The notes under the pieces were generated by a model, which had not been told where the DNA came from, ran no database searches, and worked only from the letters and a program-made list of their open reading frames with translations. A DNA stretch of 37,497 nt from an uncultured bacterium (GTDB taxonomy: Bacteria > Bacteroidota > Bacteroidia > Bacteroidales > Bacteroidaceae). The DNA is taken from NCBI GenBank assembly GCA_905215555.1, contig CAJMQU010000044.1, positions 1-37,497 on the forward strand, written 5' to 3'. Positions within the stretch are counted from its first letter, which is position 1, and the number at the start of each line of letters is the position of its first letter. Both the position numbers and the translations under genes were made by a program. This document shows positions 15,817-23,252 of the stretch, piece after piece.

Positions 15817-18800
15817 ATGAGTTTATACGAAGGAGCGGTTAAGAAACCGATTATGACCTCGCTTTGCTTTTTGGCAGTAGCGATATTTGGTCTGTTCTCT
15901 TTGTCGAAATTGCCGGTGGACCTTTATCCGGATATCGAGACCAACACCATCATGGTGATGACCTCCTATGCCGGTGCCAGTGCGTCGGATATTGAGAACA
16001 ACGTGACCCGTCCGTTAGAGAATACGCTGAACTCAGTCAGCAACCTGAAGCATATCACCTCCCGTTCATCGGAGAACATCTCCGTAATTACGTTGGAGTT
16101 CGAGTATGGATACGACATTGACGTGTTGACAAACGATGTACGAGATAAACTGGACATGGTAAGTTCGCAGCTTCCCGATGAAGTGGAGACACCTATCATT
16201 TTCAAGTTCAGTACGGATATGATTCCTATCCTGTTGCTCTCCGTACAAGCGGATGAAAGTCAGCCGGCACTCTACAAGATATTGGATGATAACATCGTGA
16301 ACCCGTTGGCGCGTGTGCCGGGGGTGGGTACCGTGTCTATTTCCGGTGCGCCCAAGCGCGAGGTTAATGTTTATTGCGACCCCAATAAATTGGATGCCTA
16401 TAATCTTTCTGTGGAAACCATCAGTTCTATTATCAGTGCTGAAAACCGTAATACTCCGGGCGGTACGTTCGATGTGGGAAACAATACCTATTCGTTGCGC
16501 GTAGAGGGTGAGTTCAAGGACCCTAAAGAAATGGAGAATATTGTGGTAGGTACTTATAATGGTGCTTCCGTCTATCTTCGCGATGTGGCGACGGTGGTAG
16601 ACTCTGTGGAAGAACGTGCACAGAAGACCTACAGTAACGGTGTGCAGGGTGCCATGATTGTAGTACAGAAACAGTCCGGTGCCAACTCTGTGGCCATTTC
16701 GCAAAAGGTTATCGATATGTTGCCGCAGTTGCAGAAGTCGTTGCCGAGTGATGTGAAGCTGGGCATCATTGTCAATACTTCAGATAATATCCTGAATACC
16801 ATCGACAGTTTGGAGGAGACCATTATGTACGCCATGCTGTTTGTAATTCTGGTGGTGTTTGTGTTCCTGGGACGTTGGCGCGCTACGGTTATCATTTGTA
16901 TCACTATTCCGATGTCATTGGTAGCTTCATTCATTTATCTGGGTATCATTGACGGCGGTTCGCTGAATATCATCTCACTCTCTTGTCTCTCCATTGCTAT
17001 CGGTAATGTGGTAGACGACGCCATTGTGGTACTTGAGAATGTGACAACCCATATCGAGCGAGGGTCCGAGCCGAAACAGGCGGCGGTGCATGCCACGAAT
17101 GAGGTGGCCATCTCTGTAATAGCCTCGACGCTGACCATGATTGCGGTGTTCTTCCCATTGACCATGGTAAGCGGTATGTCCGGTGTGCTGTTCCGTCAGT
17201 TGGGTTGGATGATGTGTGTGATTATGACTGTTTCCACAATCTCAGCTTTGTCGTTCACACCGATGATGTGTGCACAACTTTTGCGCTTACAGAAGAAGCA
17301 GAGCAAGATGTTCATCGCATTTTATAAACCGATTCAACGTGGGCTTGATAATCTGGATGTGTGGTATCAGAATCGTCTGAACTGGGCTGTCCGTCATCGC
17401 ATGACCATTATCGTGGGCTGTGCCATTTTCTTTGGGGCAAGTTTGTTCTGTGCCAAGTATATCGGTTCGGAATTCTTCCCGGCAGCCGACAACAGCCGTA
17501 TTAGTGTGAAATTGCAGTTACCTATCGGTGCTCGTGTGGAGCGTGCGCAGGCATTGGCTTCGGAACTGACGGACAAGTGGATGAAACGTTATGAAGGCGT
17601 GATGAGGGTTTGTAACTATACCGTAGGTCAGGCTGATTCGGACAATACTTTTGCTTCGATGCAGGATAATGGTAGCCATATCATTAGTTTCAATATCAGT
17701 TTGGTGAGTCCCGGTGATCGTGATATTTCCTTGGAGGCTGTCTGCGATGAGATGCGTGATGACTTGAAGGCCTATCCTGAATTGGACAAGGCACAGGTGA
17801 TTTTGGGAGGTAGTTCCGGTGGAATGAGTGCCCAGGCCAGTGCTGACTTTGAAGTTTATGGGTATGATTTTACCGCTACGGATAAAGTATCGGCGGAACT
17901 GAAAGAAAAACTGTTGAAGGTAAAAGGTGTGAGCGAAGTGAACATCAGTCGTCAGGATTACCAACCTGAATATCAAGTGGACTTTGACCGCGAGAAACTG
18001 GCGTTGCACGGATTGAACCTATCAACGGCCTCTACTTATCTGCGTAACCGTGTGAATGGAGCTTTGGCTTCTTATTATCGTGAAGATGGTGATGAGTACG
18101 ACATCCGGGTACGTTATGCTCCTGAGTTCCGTACAAAGATTGAAGATTTGGAGAATATCCTTATTTATACACCTTCGGGCGAAGGCATTCGTGTAAAGGA
18201 TCTTGGTAAAGTAGTAGAGCGTTCGGCTCCTCCTACCATTGAGCGTAAGGACCGTGAGCGTATCGTTACCGTATCTGCTGTTATCTCCGGTGTTCCGTTG
18301 GGTGATGTGGTAAGGGATGGTAATGCTATTATTGAGGAAATGGATTTGCCGAGTGGTATTTCTATCCAGATTTCGGGTTCTTACGAAGACCAGCAGGATT
18401 CGTTCTCCGATTTGGGTACGCTGGCTGTGTTGATTATTATTTTGGTATTTATCGTGATGGCAGCCCAGTTTGAGTCTCTGACTTATCCGTTCATCATCAT
18501 GTTCTCTATTCCATTTGCGTTCAGCGGTGTGCTGATGGCACTCTTCTTTACGAATACTAACTTGAACGTAATGAGTTTGTTGGGTGGTATCATGTTGATT
18601 GGTATTGTGGTGAAGAATGGTATTGTGCTTATCGACTATATTACGCTTTGCCGTGAACGAGGCATGGCGGTACTTCACTCTGTGGTTACGGCAGGCCGTA
18701 GCCGTCTGCGTCCGGTATTGATGACAACGCTGACCACTATCCTCGGTATGGTGCCGATGGCTGTCGGACAGGGTGAAGGTGCTGAGATGTGGCGTCCGTT

Positions 18801-18987
18801 GGGTGTGGCCGTAATCGGTGGTCTGACGGTGTCTACTATTCTGACATTGATTCTCGTTCCTGTGCTTTACTGTTCATTTGCCGGTATCGGTATCAAGCGT
18901 AACCGTCGTAAGAACAAGAAAAACCGTGAACTGAATGATTACTATCAGGCTCATAAAGACAAGATGACGAAACCCAGAAAACAATAA
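15817..18987 (+). CDS. RND-family efflux pump, inner membrane (HAE1/AcrB type)
   Basis: The product is 1056 aa, the proton-driven trimeric pump of the first tripartite system. It begins MSLYEGAVKKPIMTSLCFLAVAIFGLFSL (TM1), followed by the conserved KLPVDLYPDIETNTIMVMTSYAGAS. The TM4 proton-relay pair is in GNVVDDAIVVLENV (about residues 395-408), and GTLAVLIIILVFIVMAAQFESLTYP marks the second TM bundle. Two large periplasmic loops are in the expected places. The sequence is of the drug-type HAE1 class; I do not see the metal-site methionine pattern of CusA. Its Arg/Lys-rich tail ends 11 bp before the PII-like gene. Confidence 0.96.
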   Translation: MSLYEGAVKKPIMTSLCFLAVAIFGLFSLSKLPVDLYPDIETNTIMVMTSYAGASASDIENNVTRPLENTLNSVSNLKHITSRSSENISVITLEFEYGYDIDVLTNDVRDKLDMVSSQLPDEVETPIIFKFSTDMIPILLLSVQADESQPALYKILDDNIVNPLARVPGVGTVSISGAPKREVNVYCDPNKLDAYNLSVETISSIISAENRNTPGGTFDVGNNTYSLRVEGEFKDPKEMENIVVGTYNGASVYLRDVATVVDSVEERAQKTYSNGVQGAMIVVQKQSGANSVAISQKVIDMLPQLQKSLPSDVKLGIIVNTSDNILNTIDSLEETIMYAMLFVILVVFVFLGRWRATVIICITIPMSLVASFIYLGIIDGGSLNIISLSCLSIAIGNVVDDAIVVLENVTTHIERGSEPKQAAVHATNEVAISVIASTLTMIAVFFPLTMVSGMSGVLFRQLGWMMCVIMTVSTISALSFTPMMCAQLLRLQKKQSKMFIAFYKPIQRGLDNLDVWYQNRLNWAVRHRMTIIVGCAIFFGASLFCAKYIGSEFFPAADNSRISVKLQLPIGARVERAQALASELTDKWMKRYEGVMRVCNYTVGQADSDNTFASMQDNGSHIISFNISLVSPGDRDISLEAVCDEMRDDLKAYPELDKAQVILGGSSGGMSAQASADFEVYGYDFTATDKVSAELKEKLLKVKGVSEVNISRQDYQPEYQVDFDREKLALHGLNLSTASTYLRNRVNGALASYYREDGDEYDIRVRYAPEFRTKIEDLENILIYTPSGEGIRVKDLGKVVERSAPPTIERKDRERIVTVSAVISGVPLGDVVRDGNAIIEEMDLPSGISIQISGSYEDQQDSFSDLGTLAVLIIILVFIVMAAQFESLTYPFIIMFSIPFAFSGVLMALFFTNTNLNVMSLLGGIMLIGIVVKNGIVLIDYITLCRERGMAVLHSVVTAGRSRLRPVLMTTLTTILGMVPMAVGQGEGAEMWRPLGVAVIGGLTVSTILTLILVPVLYCSFAGIGIKRNRRKNKKNRELNDYYQAHKDKMTKPRKQ

Positions 18988-18998
18988 ATCAAAAAGAT

Positions 18999-19292
18999 AT
19001 GAAATCCGTATTTATAACATTCGACCAGGCGTTCTTTGAACGCATTATGGCGTTGCTCGACCGCCAGGGATGCCGTGGATTCAGCTACTGGCAGCAAGTA
19101 CAGGGACGTGGCAGCAAGACGGGCGAACCGCATTATGGTAGCCATGCATGGCCCAGTATGTGTTCTGCCATCATCACTGTAGTGGATGATGCAAAAGTAG
19201 ACCCGTTGCTTGATGCGCTGCACCAGATAGACGAAGAGACTCAGCAACTCGGTCTCCGGGCATTTGTCTGGAACGTTGAGAAGACGATATAA
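18999..19292 (+). CDS. PII-like small protein linked to the RND pump (PII-NG type)
   Basis: The product is 97 aa. It looks like a ferredoxin-fold PII-like protein: strand KSVFITFD, helix QAFFERIMALLDRQGC, strand GFSYWQQVQG, a T-loop-like GRGSKTGEPHYGSHAWPSM, strand CSAIITVVDD, helix KVDPLLDALHQIDEETQQ, strand LRAFVWNVEKTI. The length is close to the family (about 100 aa). It is 11 bp from the pump gene and in the same direction, so it is the last gene of the operon. The PII superfamily has a described group (PII-NG) tied to RND efflux operons; that link supports the call. It may sense a ligand and modulate the pump, but that is inference. Confidence 0.72.
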   Translation: MKSVFITFDQAFFERIMALLDRQGCRGFSYWQQVQGRGSKTGEPHYGSHAWPSMCSAIITVVDDAKVDPLLDALHQIDEETQQLGLRAFVWNVEKTI

Positions 19293-19322
19293 GTGTGACT
19301 GTACTGAGTGGAGACCTTGTAT

Positions 19323-19369
19323 AGGTAGGTACAGGTATCCTGCATAGGTTAAGTACAGACACCCTGCAT
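19323..19369. repeat. Two-unit direct repeat, 23/24 bp
   Basis: Units 19323-19345 and 19346-19369 share AGGT, GTACAG and CCTGCAT (for example GTACAGGTATCCTGCAT against GTACAGACACCCTGCAT). They lie just before the terminator of the first efflux operon. The layout resembles the 22-bp arrays at 4499 and 34699, but the core is different. Confidence 0.6.
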
Positions 19370-19373
19370 AGTG

Positions 19374-19418
19374 AAGAGAGGGAAATCTTACAAAACGTGA
19401 AGATTTTCCTCTCTTTTT
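19374..19418 (+). terminator. Terminator after the first efflux operon
   Basis: The 16-bp arms AAGAGAGGGAAATCTT (19374-19389) and AAGATTTTCCTCTCTT (19400-19415), with one G-U pair and a 10-nt loop, run into TTTTT. It lies immediately before the promoter of the next operon. Confidence 0.92.
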
Positions 19419-19430
19419 ATGTCTTTTCTC

Positions 19431-19438
19431 TATCTTTG
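19431..19438 (+). promoter_or_regulatory. -7 element TATCTTTG of the SGNH/MBOAT operon
   Basis: This is an exact TAnnTTTG match. Transcription would start near 19445. An in-frame ATG at 19419 lies upstream of that and cannot be used; ATG 19449 or 19458 is the start. Confidence 0.7.
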
Positions 19439-19457
19439 CAAATCCTTTATGGGCAAC

Positions 19458-20831
19458 ATGGAAAAGAATTATCTGAAATATACTTGCATTTGGGCATTTA
19501 TTATATTGGCAGGACTGTTACTGATGTACTTCCTGCCGGGATTTACGGTAGGCGAACACGTGATGAGGCGTGTCGATCTGCTAAGTGATGTGCGTGTACA
19601 GGCTGAGCCTGTCGAAGAAGTGGATAGCTTGCTTCCCCCGCCGCCGAAGGTGAAACCGGCTTTTGTGGATACTTGTCGTACGGGCATGACGTGTATTGAA
19701 GATTATAGTGATTCTACCCTGAGGGGAATGACACCTTTTTATCGGGCGCTGGATGAATTGGCCCAACGTCCGCGTCAGGTGCGTATTGCAGTTTTCGGAG
19801 ACTCTTTTATCGAAGCGGACATCCTGACGGCGGATTTGCGGGACATGTTGCAGAGTAAATACGGTGGTTGCGGAGTAGGTTTCGTCACCATCACTTCCAT
19901 GACTAGCGGGTTCCGCCCTACGGTGCGCCACTCTTTTAGCGGTTGGCAAAGCCATTCTGTGATGGACTCAACCTTCTTTGACCGTAAGAAACAAGGAATC
20001 TCCGGACATTACTTTATCCCTCGTCCCGGTGCTTATGTGGAACTGAAAGGACAGACTAAATACGCTTCTCATCTGGATACCTGTGAACAGGCTTCCATCT
20101 TCTTTTATAGTAAAGGTGAAGTTACTCTTTCCGTCAATGTCAACCGGAATGGGAAACAAACCCACAATTTCTCTCCCACGGCAGATTTGCAGGAGATGAA
20201 GGTGGAAGGTCACATCGGTTCTATCCGTTGGACGGTGGATGAGGCGGACTCTACTTTGTTCTATGGTTTGGCAATGGATGGCAAGCGGGGGATTATTCTG
20301 GATAATTTTTCTCTGCGCGGCAGTTCGGGCTTGTCATTACGTTCGGTTCCTATATGGATGATGCATGAGTTTAATGACCAGCGTCCTTACGATTTAATCA
20401 TCCTGCAATATGGTCTGAATGTTGCTACCGAACGCGGACGGAACTATGATAAATACATTGCGGGTATGCAGACCACCATTGAACACCTGAAGGAAGCATT
20501 TCCACAAGCGGGCATATTGATTGTGAGTGTGGGCGACCGCGATTATAAAACCGAAGACGGAACCCTGCGCACCATGCCCGGCATCAAGAATCTGGTACGT
20601 TATCAACAGAACCTTGCAGCTGACAATGACATTGCTTTCTGGAATATGTTTGAAGCGATGGGAGGAGAGGGGAGCATGGCAAACTTGGTACATGCCAAGC
20701 CTTCTTTGGCGAATTATGATTATACACACATCAATTTCCGAGGTGGAAAACACTTGGCAGGTTTGCTTTATGAGGCGCTTGTGTATGGAAAAGAACAATA
20801 TGACAGGAGGCGGGCGTATGAAGCGGAATAA
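19458..20831 (+). CDS. Membrane-anchored SGNH/GDSL-type protein of an acyl-transfer operon
   Basis: The product is about 457 aa. An uncleaved signal anchor (TCIWAFIILAGLLLMYFLPGF, about residues 9-29) and a Pro-rich linker (LLPPPPKVKPA) place the main domain in the periplasm. The SGNH blocks are block I VFGDSFIEADIL (Ser116), block III LIILQYGLNVA (Asn in QYGLN) and block V TNYDYTHINFRGG-like NYDYTHINFRGGKH (Asp and His). Such proteins accompany MBOAT O-acyltransferases (AlgJ/AlgX/PatB/DltD type) and move acyl groups in the periplasm. ATG 19449 is an alternative start; the promoter at 19431-19438 rules out 19419. It overlaps the next gene by 14 bp. Confidence 0.8.
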   Translation: MEKNYLKYTCIWAFIILAGLLLMYFLPGFTVGEHVMRRVDLLSDVRVQAEPVEEVDSLLPPPPKVKPAFVDTCRTGMTCIEDYSDSTLRGMTPFYRALDELAQRPRQVRIAVFGDSFIEADILTADLRDMLQSKYGGCGVGFVTITSMTSGFRPTVRHSFSGWQSHSVMDSTFFDRKKQGISGHYFIPRPGAYVELKGQTKYASHLDTCEQASIFFYSKGEVTLSVNVNRNGKQTHNFSPTADLQEMKVEGHIGSIRWTVDEADSTLFYGLAMDGKRGIILDNFSLRGSSGLSLRSVPIWMMHEFNDQRPYDLIILQYGLNVATERGRNYDKYIAGMQTTIEHLKEAFPQAGILIVSVGDRDYKTEDGTLRTMPGIKNLVRYQQNLAADNDIAFWNMFEAMGGEGSMANLVHAKPSLANYDYTHINFRGGKHLAGLLYEALVYGKEQYDRRRAYEAE

Positions 20832-21780
20832 AATATCGTTTGGTGACAGCACTCGTAGGGGCGAAAAAAATTTCGTCCGGTGTGCACAATGTAAATTGCA
20901 TCTCTTTTTTCCCCTTTTCTTGCTGTGCTTTTTGCCTGTTCATGCCCAGGATCCTATTCCCTCTTGTCCTCTTATCGGCGGAATCACAGTAGATTGCGAT
21001 AGCCTTCGTTCCTATTCCCAGCGCACGGACACTGTTCCCATCCCTCAAATTGCTTTCCCGGCTGCCTTCCGGCAACTCGGTGCCAACGAACTGCTGGATA
21101 GTCTCGGCATCCTCAATCCTTTTTGGGAGAAGTTGCGCCTGTTGCACTCCGGTTTCTCTACCGATACCATCCGTATCGTACATGTCGGCGACAGCCATAT
21201 TCGTGGACGTATTCTTCCCCGTACTACCGGAACGCTGCTGGCAGAAACTTTTGGTGCTGTTTCCTATATTGACAAGGGGATCAATGGTGCTTTCTGCATC
21301 ACTTTCACCCGGCCCGACCGTATTTCTGAAATTGCTGCCTTGCATCCCGACCTTGTTATTCTCTCTTTCGGAACGAACGAGAGCCATAACCGTCGTTACA
21401 ATACTTTGGTGCACTATCGCCAGATGGACGAATTGGTGCGTATGCTCCGTGACAGCCTGCCCAACGTTCCTTTGCTGATGACGACGCCTCCCGGTTCTTA
21501 TGATAGTTTCCGGAAAAGCCGTCGCCGCCGTACGTATAGCGTTAATCCCCGCACTTCCATTGCCGTAGAAACCATACGGCGCTTTGCCGATGACAACGGA
21601 CTTGCCGTGTGGGACATGTATGAAGCTGTGGGCGGAAGACAACGTGCCTGTCTGAACTGGCAGGAGGCCGGACTGATGCGCCCGGACCATGTGCACTATC
21701 TTCCTGAGGGATATGTATTGCAGGGAGAATTATTTTATCAAGCTCTTTTAAAAGCCTATAATGATTATGTGGGATATTGA
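20818..21780 (+). CDS. Exported SGNH/GDSL-type hydrolase or acyltransferase
   Basis: The product is 320 aa. AGGAGG at 20804-20809, eight bases before ATG 20818, is an unusually good Shine-Dalgarno and fixes this start, although the frame is open for 291 bases further upstream inside the previous gene. The N-terminus has a long basic region and then a hydrophobic stretch ending HAQ (LFFPLFLLCFLPVHAQ, residues 29-44). The SGNH blocks are VHVGDSHIRGR (Ser126), ILSFGTNESHN and PDHVHYLPEGY (Asp/His). With its neighbours it probably handles O-acyl groups on an envelope glycan; the substrate is unknown. It ends 20 bp inside the MBOAT gene. Confidence 0.82.
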   Translation: MKRNKISFGDSTRRGEKNFVRCAQCKLHLFFPLFLLCFLPVHAQDPIPSCPLIGGITVDCDSLRSYSQRTDTVPIPQIAFPAAFRQLGANELLDSLGILNPFWEKLRLLHSGFSTDTIRIVHVGDSHIRGRILPRTTGTLLAETFGAVSYIDKGINGAFCITFTRPDRISEIAALHPDLVILSFGTNESHNRRYNTLVHYRQMDELVRMLRDSLPNVPLLMTTPPGSYDSFRKSRRRRTYSVNPRTSIAVETIRRFADDNGLAVWDMYEAVGGRQRACLNWQEAGLMRPDHVHYLPEGYVLQGELFYQALLKAYNDYVGY

Positions 21781-23248
21781 CTTCAACCGTCTGCGTGATG
21801 TATTCATTTATGACCCGCAAGCGCCGATGATATTCAGCAGCGGCATTTTTTTGTGGTTGTTTGCAGCATTTATTTTGATATATTTGCTGTTGCAACGTCG
21901 TCTGACTGCACGTTTGCTATTTGTGACTGCATTTTCCTATTATTTCTATTATAAGAGTAGCGGTACTTACTTTTTCCTATTGGCGCTTGTCACGGTGGCA
22001 GACTTCTTTATAGCCCGTCTCATGGCGGTCAGTACTGTGCGCTGGCAACGTAAAACGTGGGTAGTGGTGAGCCTTTTCATTAATTTAGGTTTGCTTTGTT
22101 ACTTCAAGTACACCAATTTCCTGGGAGATGTTTTTGCTTCACTTGTGGGCGGTACATTTCATCACTATGATATATTCCTTCCTGTGGGTATCTCTTTCTT
22201 TACTTTCCAGTCACTTAGTTACACGATTGATGTGTATCGCAAAGACATAACTCCTCTGACCGATTTGTTGGATTATGCTTTTTATGTTTCCTTTTTCCCT
22301 CAGCTGGTGGCAGGGCCTATTGTGCGTGCCCGCGACTTTATCCCACAGATTCGTCGTCCGCTGTTTGTTACCCATGAAATGTTTGGGAGGGGAATATTTC
22401 TGATAGCGAGCGGCCTTTTCAAGAAAGCGGTGATTTCAGATTATATCAGCGTGAACTTTGTAGAGCGCATCTTTGATAATCCTACGCTTTATTCCGGGGT
22501 GGAGAACTTGATGGGTGTTTATGGGTATGCTTTGCAAATCTATTGCGATTTCTCCGGTTATAGCGATATGGCTATTGGTATCGCCTTGCTTCTCGGCTTC
22601 CATTTTAATAAGAACTTCGATTCGCCTTACAAATCGGCTTCCATAACTGAGTTTTGGCGACGTTGGCACATCTCACTTTCCAGTTGGCTGAAAGATTATC
22701 TTTATATCTCTTTGGGAGGAAACCGGAAAGGAAAGATACGGCAATATGCCAACCTTATCATTACCATGTTTTTGGGTGGTTTGTGGCATGGTGCTTCCTG
22801 GAATTTTGTAGTTTGGGGATTATTCCACGGGGTGGCTCTGGCTGCACATAAATTTTGGATGACCTTGACCGGACAGAAAAAAGGAGAAGAGAATCACGGT
22901 ATCCGCCGCTTCTTCGGCATACTTATCACGTTCCATTTTGTTTGTTTCTGCTGGATATTCTTCCGCAATACAGATTTTTCCACTTCCTTGGATATGATAA
23001 AGCAGATTTGCACTACTTTCCGTCCGCAACTTTTCCCGCAACTGATTGCAGGATATTGGGAGGTGTTTGCCCTGATGGCATTAGGATTCATCCTGCATTT
23101 CTGCCCCGACCGTTGGGAGAATGCCTGCTGTAAAACAGTAATCCGCCTCCCCCTTGCGGGAAAGGCGGTACTTATGCTTGCTTTGATCTATCTGGTGATT
23201 CAGATGAAGAGTACGGAGATTCAGCCGTTTATCTATTTCCAGTTCTAA
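21761..23248 (+). CDS. MBOAT-family membrane-bound O-acyltransferase
   Basis: The product is 495 aa, a polytopic inner-membrane enzyme (about 10-12 hydrophobic segments) related to AlgI/DltB/PatA. Family motifs are FFPQLVAGPIVRARDFIPQ (179-196), IYCDFSGYSDMAIGIALLLGF (260-280), EFWRRWHISLSSWLKDYLY (298-315, His303) and the active-site region FLGGLWHGASWNFVVWGLFHG (337-357, His343 and His356). These enzymes pass acyl groups from a cytoplasmic donor across the membrane to periplasmic partners. It overlaps the upstream SGNH gene by 20 bp, so the three genes are likely coupled. ATG 21767 is an alternative start. Its stop is only 4 bp from the convergent GH20 gene. Confidence 0.93.
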   Translation: MIMWDIDFNRLRDVFIYDPQAPMIFSSGIFLWLFAAFILIYLLLQRRLTARLLFVTAFSYYFYYKSSGTYFFLLALVTVADFFIARLMAVSTVRWQRKTWVVVSLFINLGLLCYFKYTNFLGDVFASLVGGTFHHYDIFLPVGISFFTFQSLSYTIDVYRKDITPLTDLLDYAFYVSFFPQLVAGPIVRARDFIPQIRRPLFVTHEMFGRGIFLIASGLFKKAVISDYISVNFVERIFDNPTLYSGVENLMGVYGYALQIYCDFSGYSDMAIGIALLLGFHFNKNFDSPYKSASITEFWRRWHISLSSWLKDYLYISLGGNRKGKIRQYANLIITMFLGGLWHGASWNFVVWGLFHGVALAAHKFWMTLTGQKKGEENHGIRRFFGILITFHFVCFCWIFFRNTDFSTSLDMIKQICTTFRPQLFPQLIAGYWEVFALMALGFILHFCPDRWENACCKTVIRLPLAGKAVLMLALIYLVIQMKSTEIQPFIYFQF

Positions 23249-23252
23249 TCTT

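Noticed and set aside
15817..18987. Heavy-metal (CusA-type) pump, as PII-NG linkage might suggest
   Set aside because: The sequence around the relay and porter regions reads as HAE1 drug type, and no metal-site methionine cluster is visible.
20527..20817. 97-codon N-terminal extension of the second SGNH protein
   Set aside because: It overlaps the first SGNH gene in another frame; the AGGAGG site before ATG 20818 gives a better start with a signal peptide.
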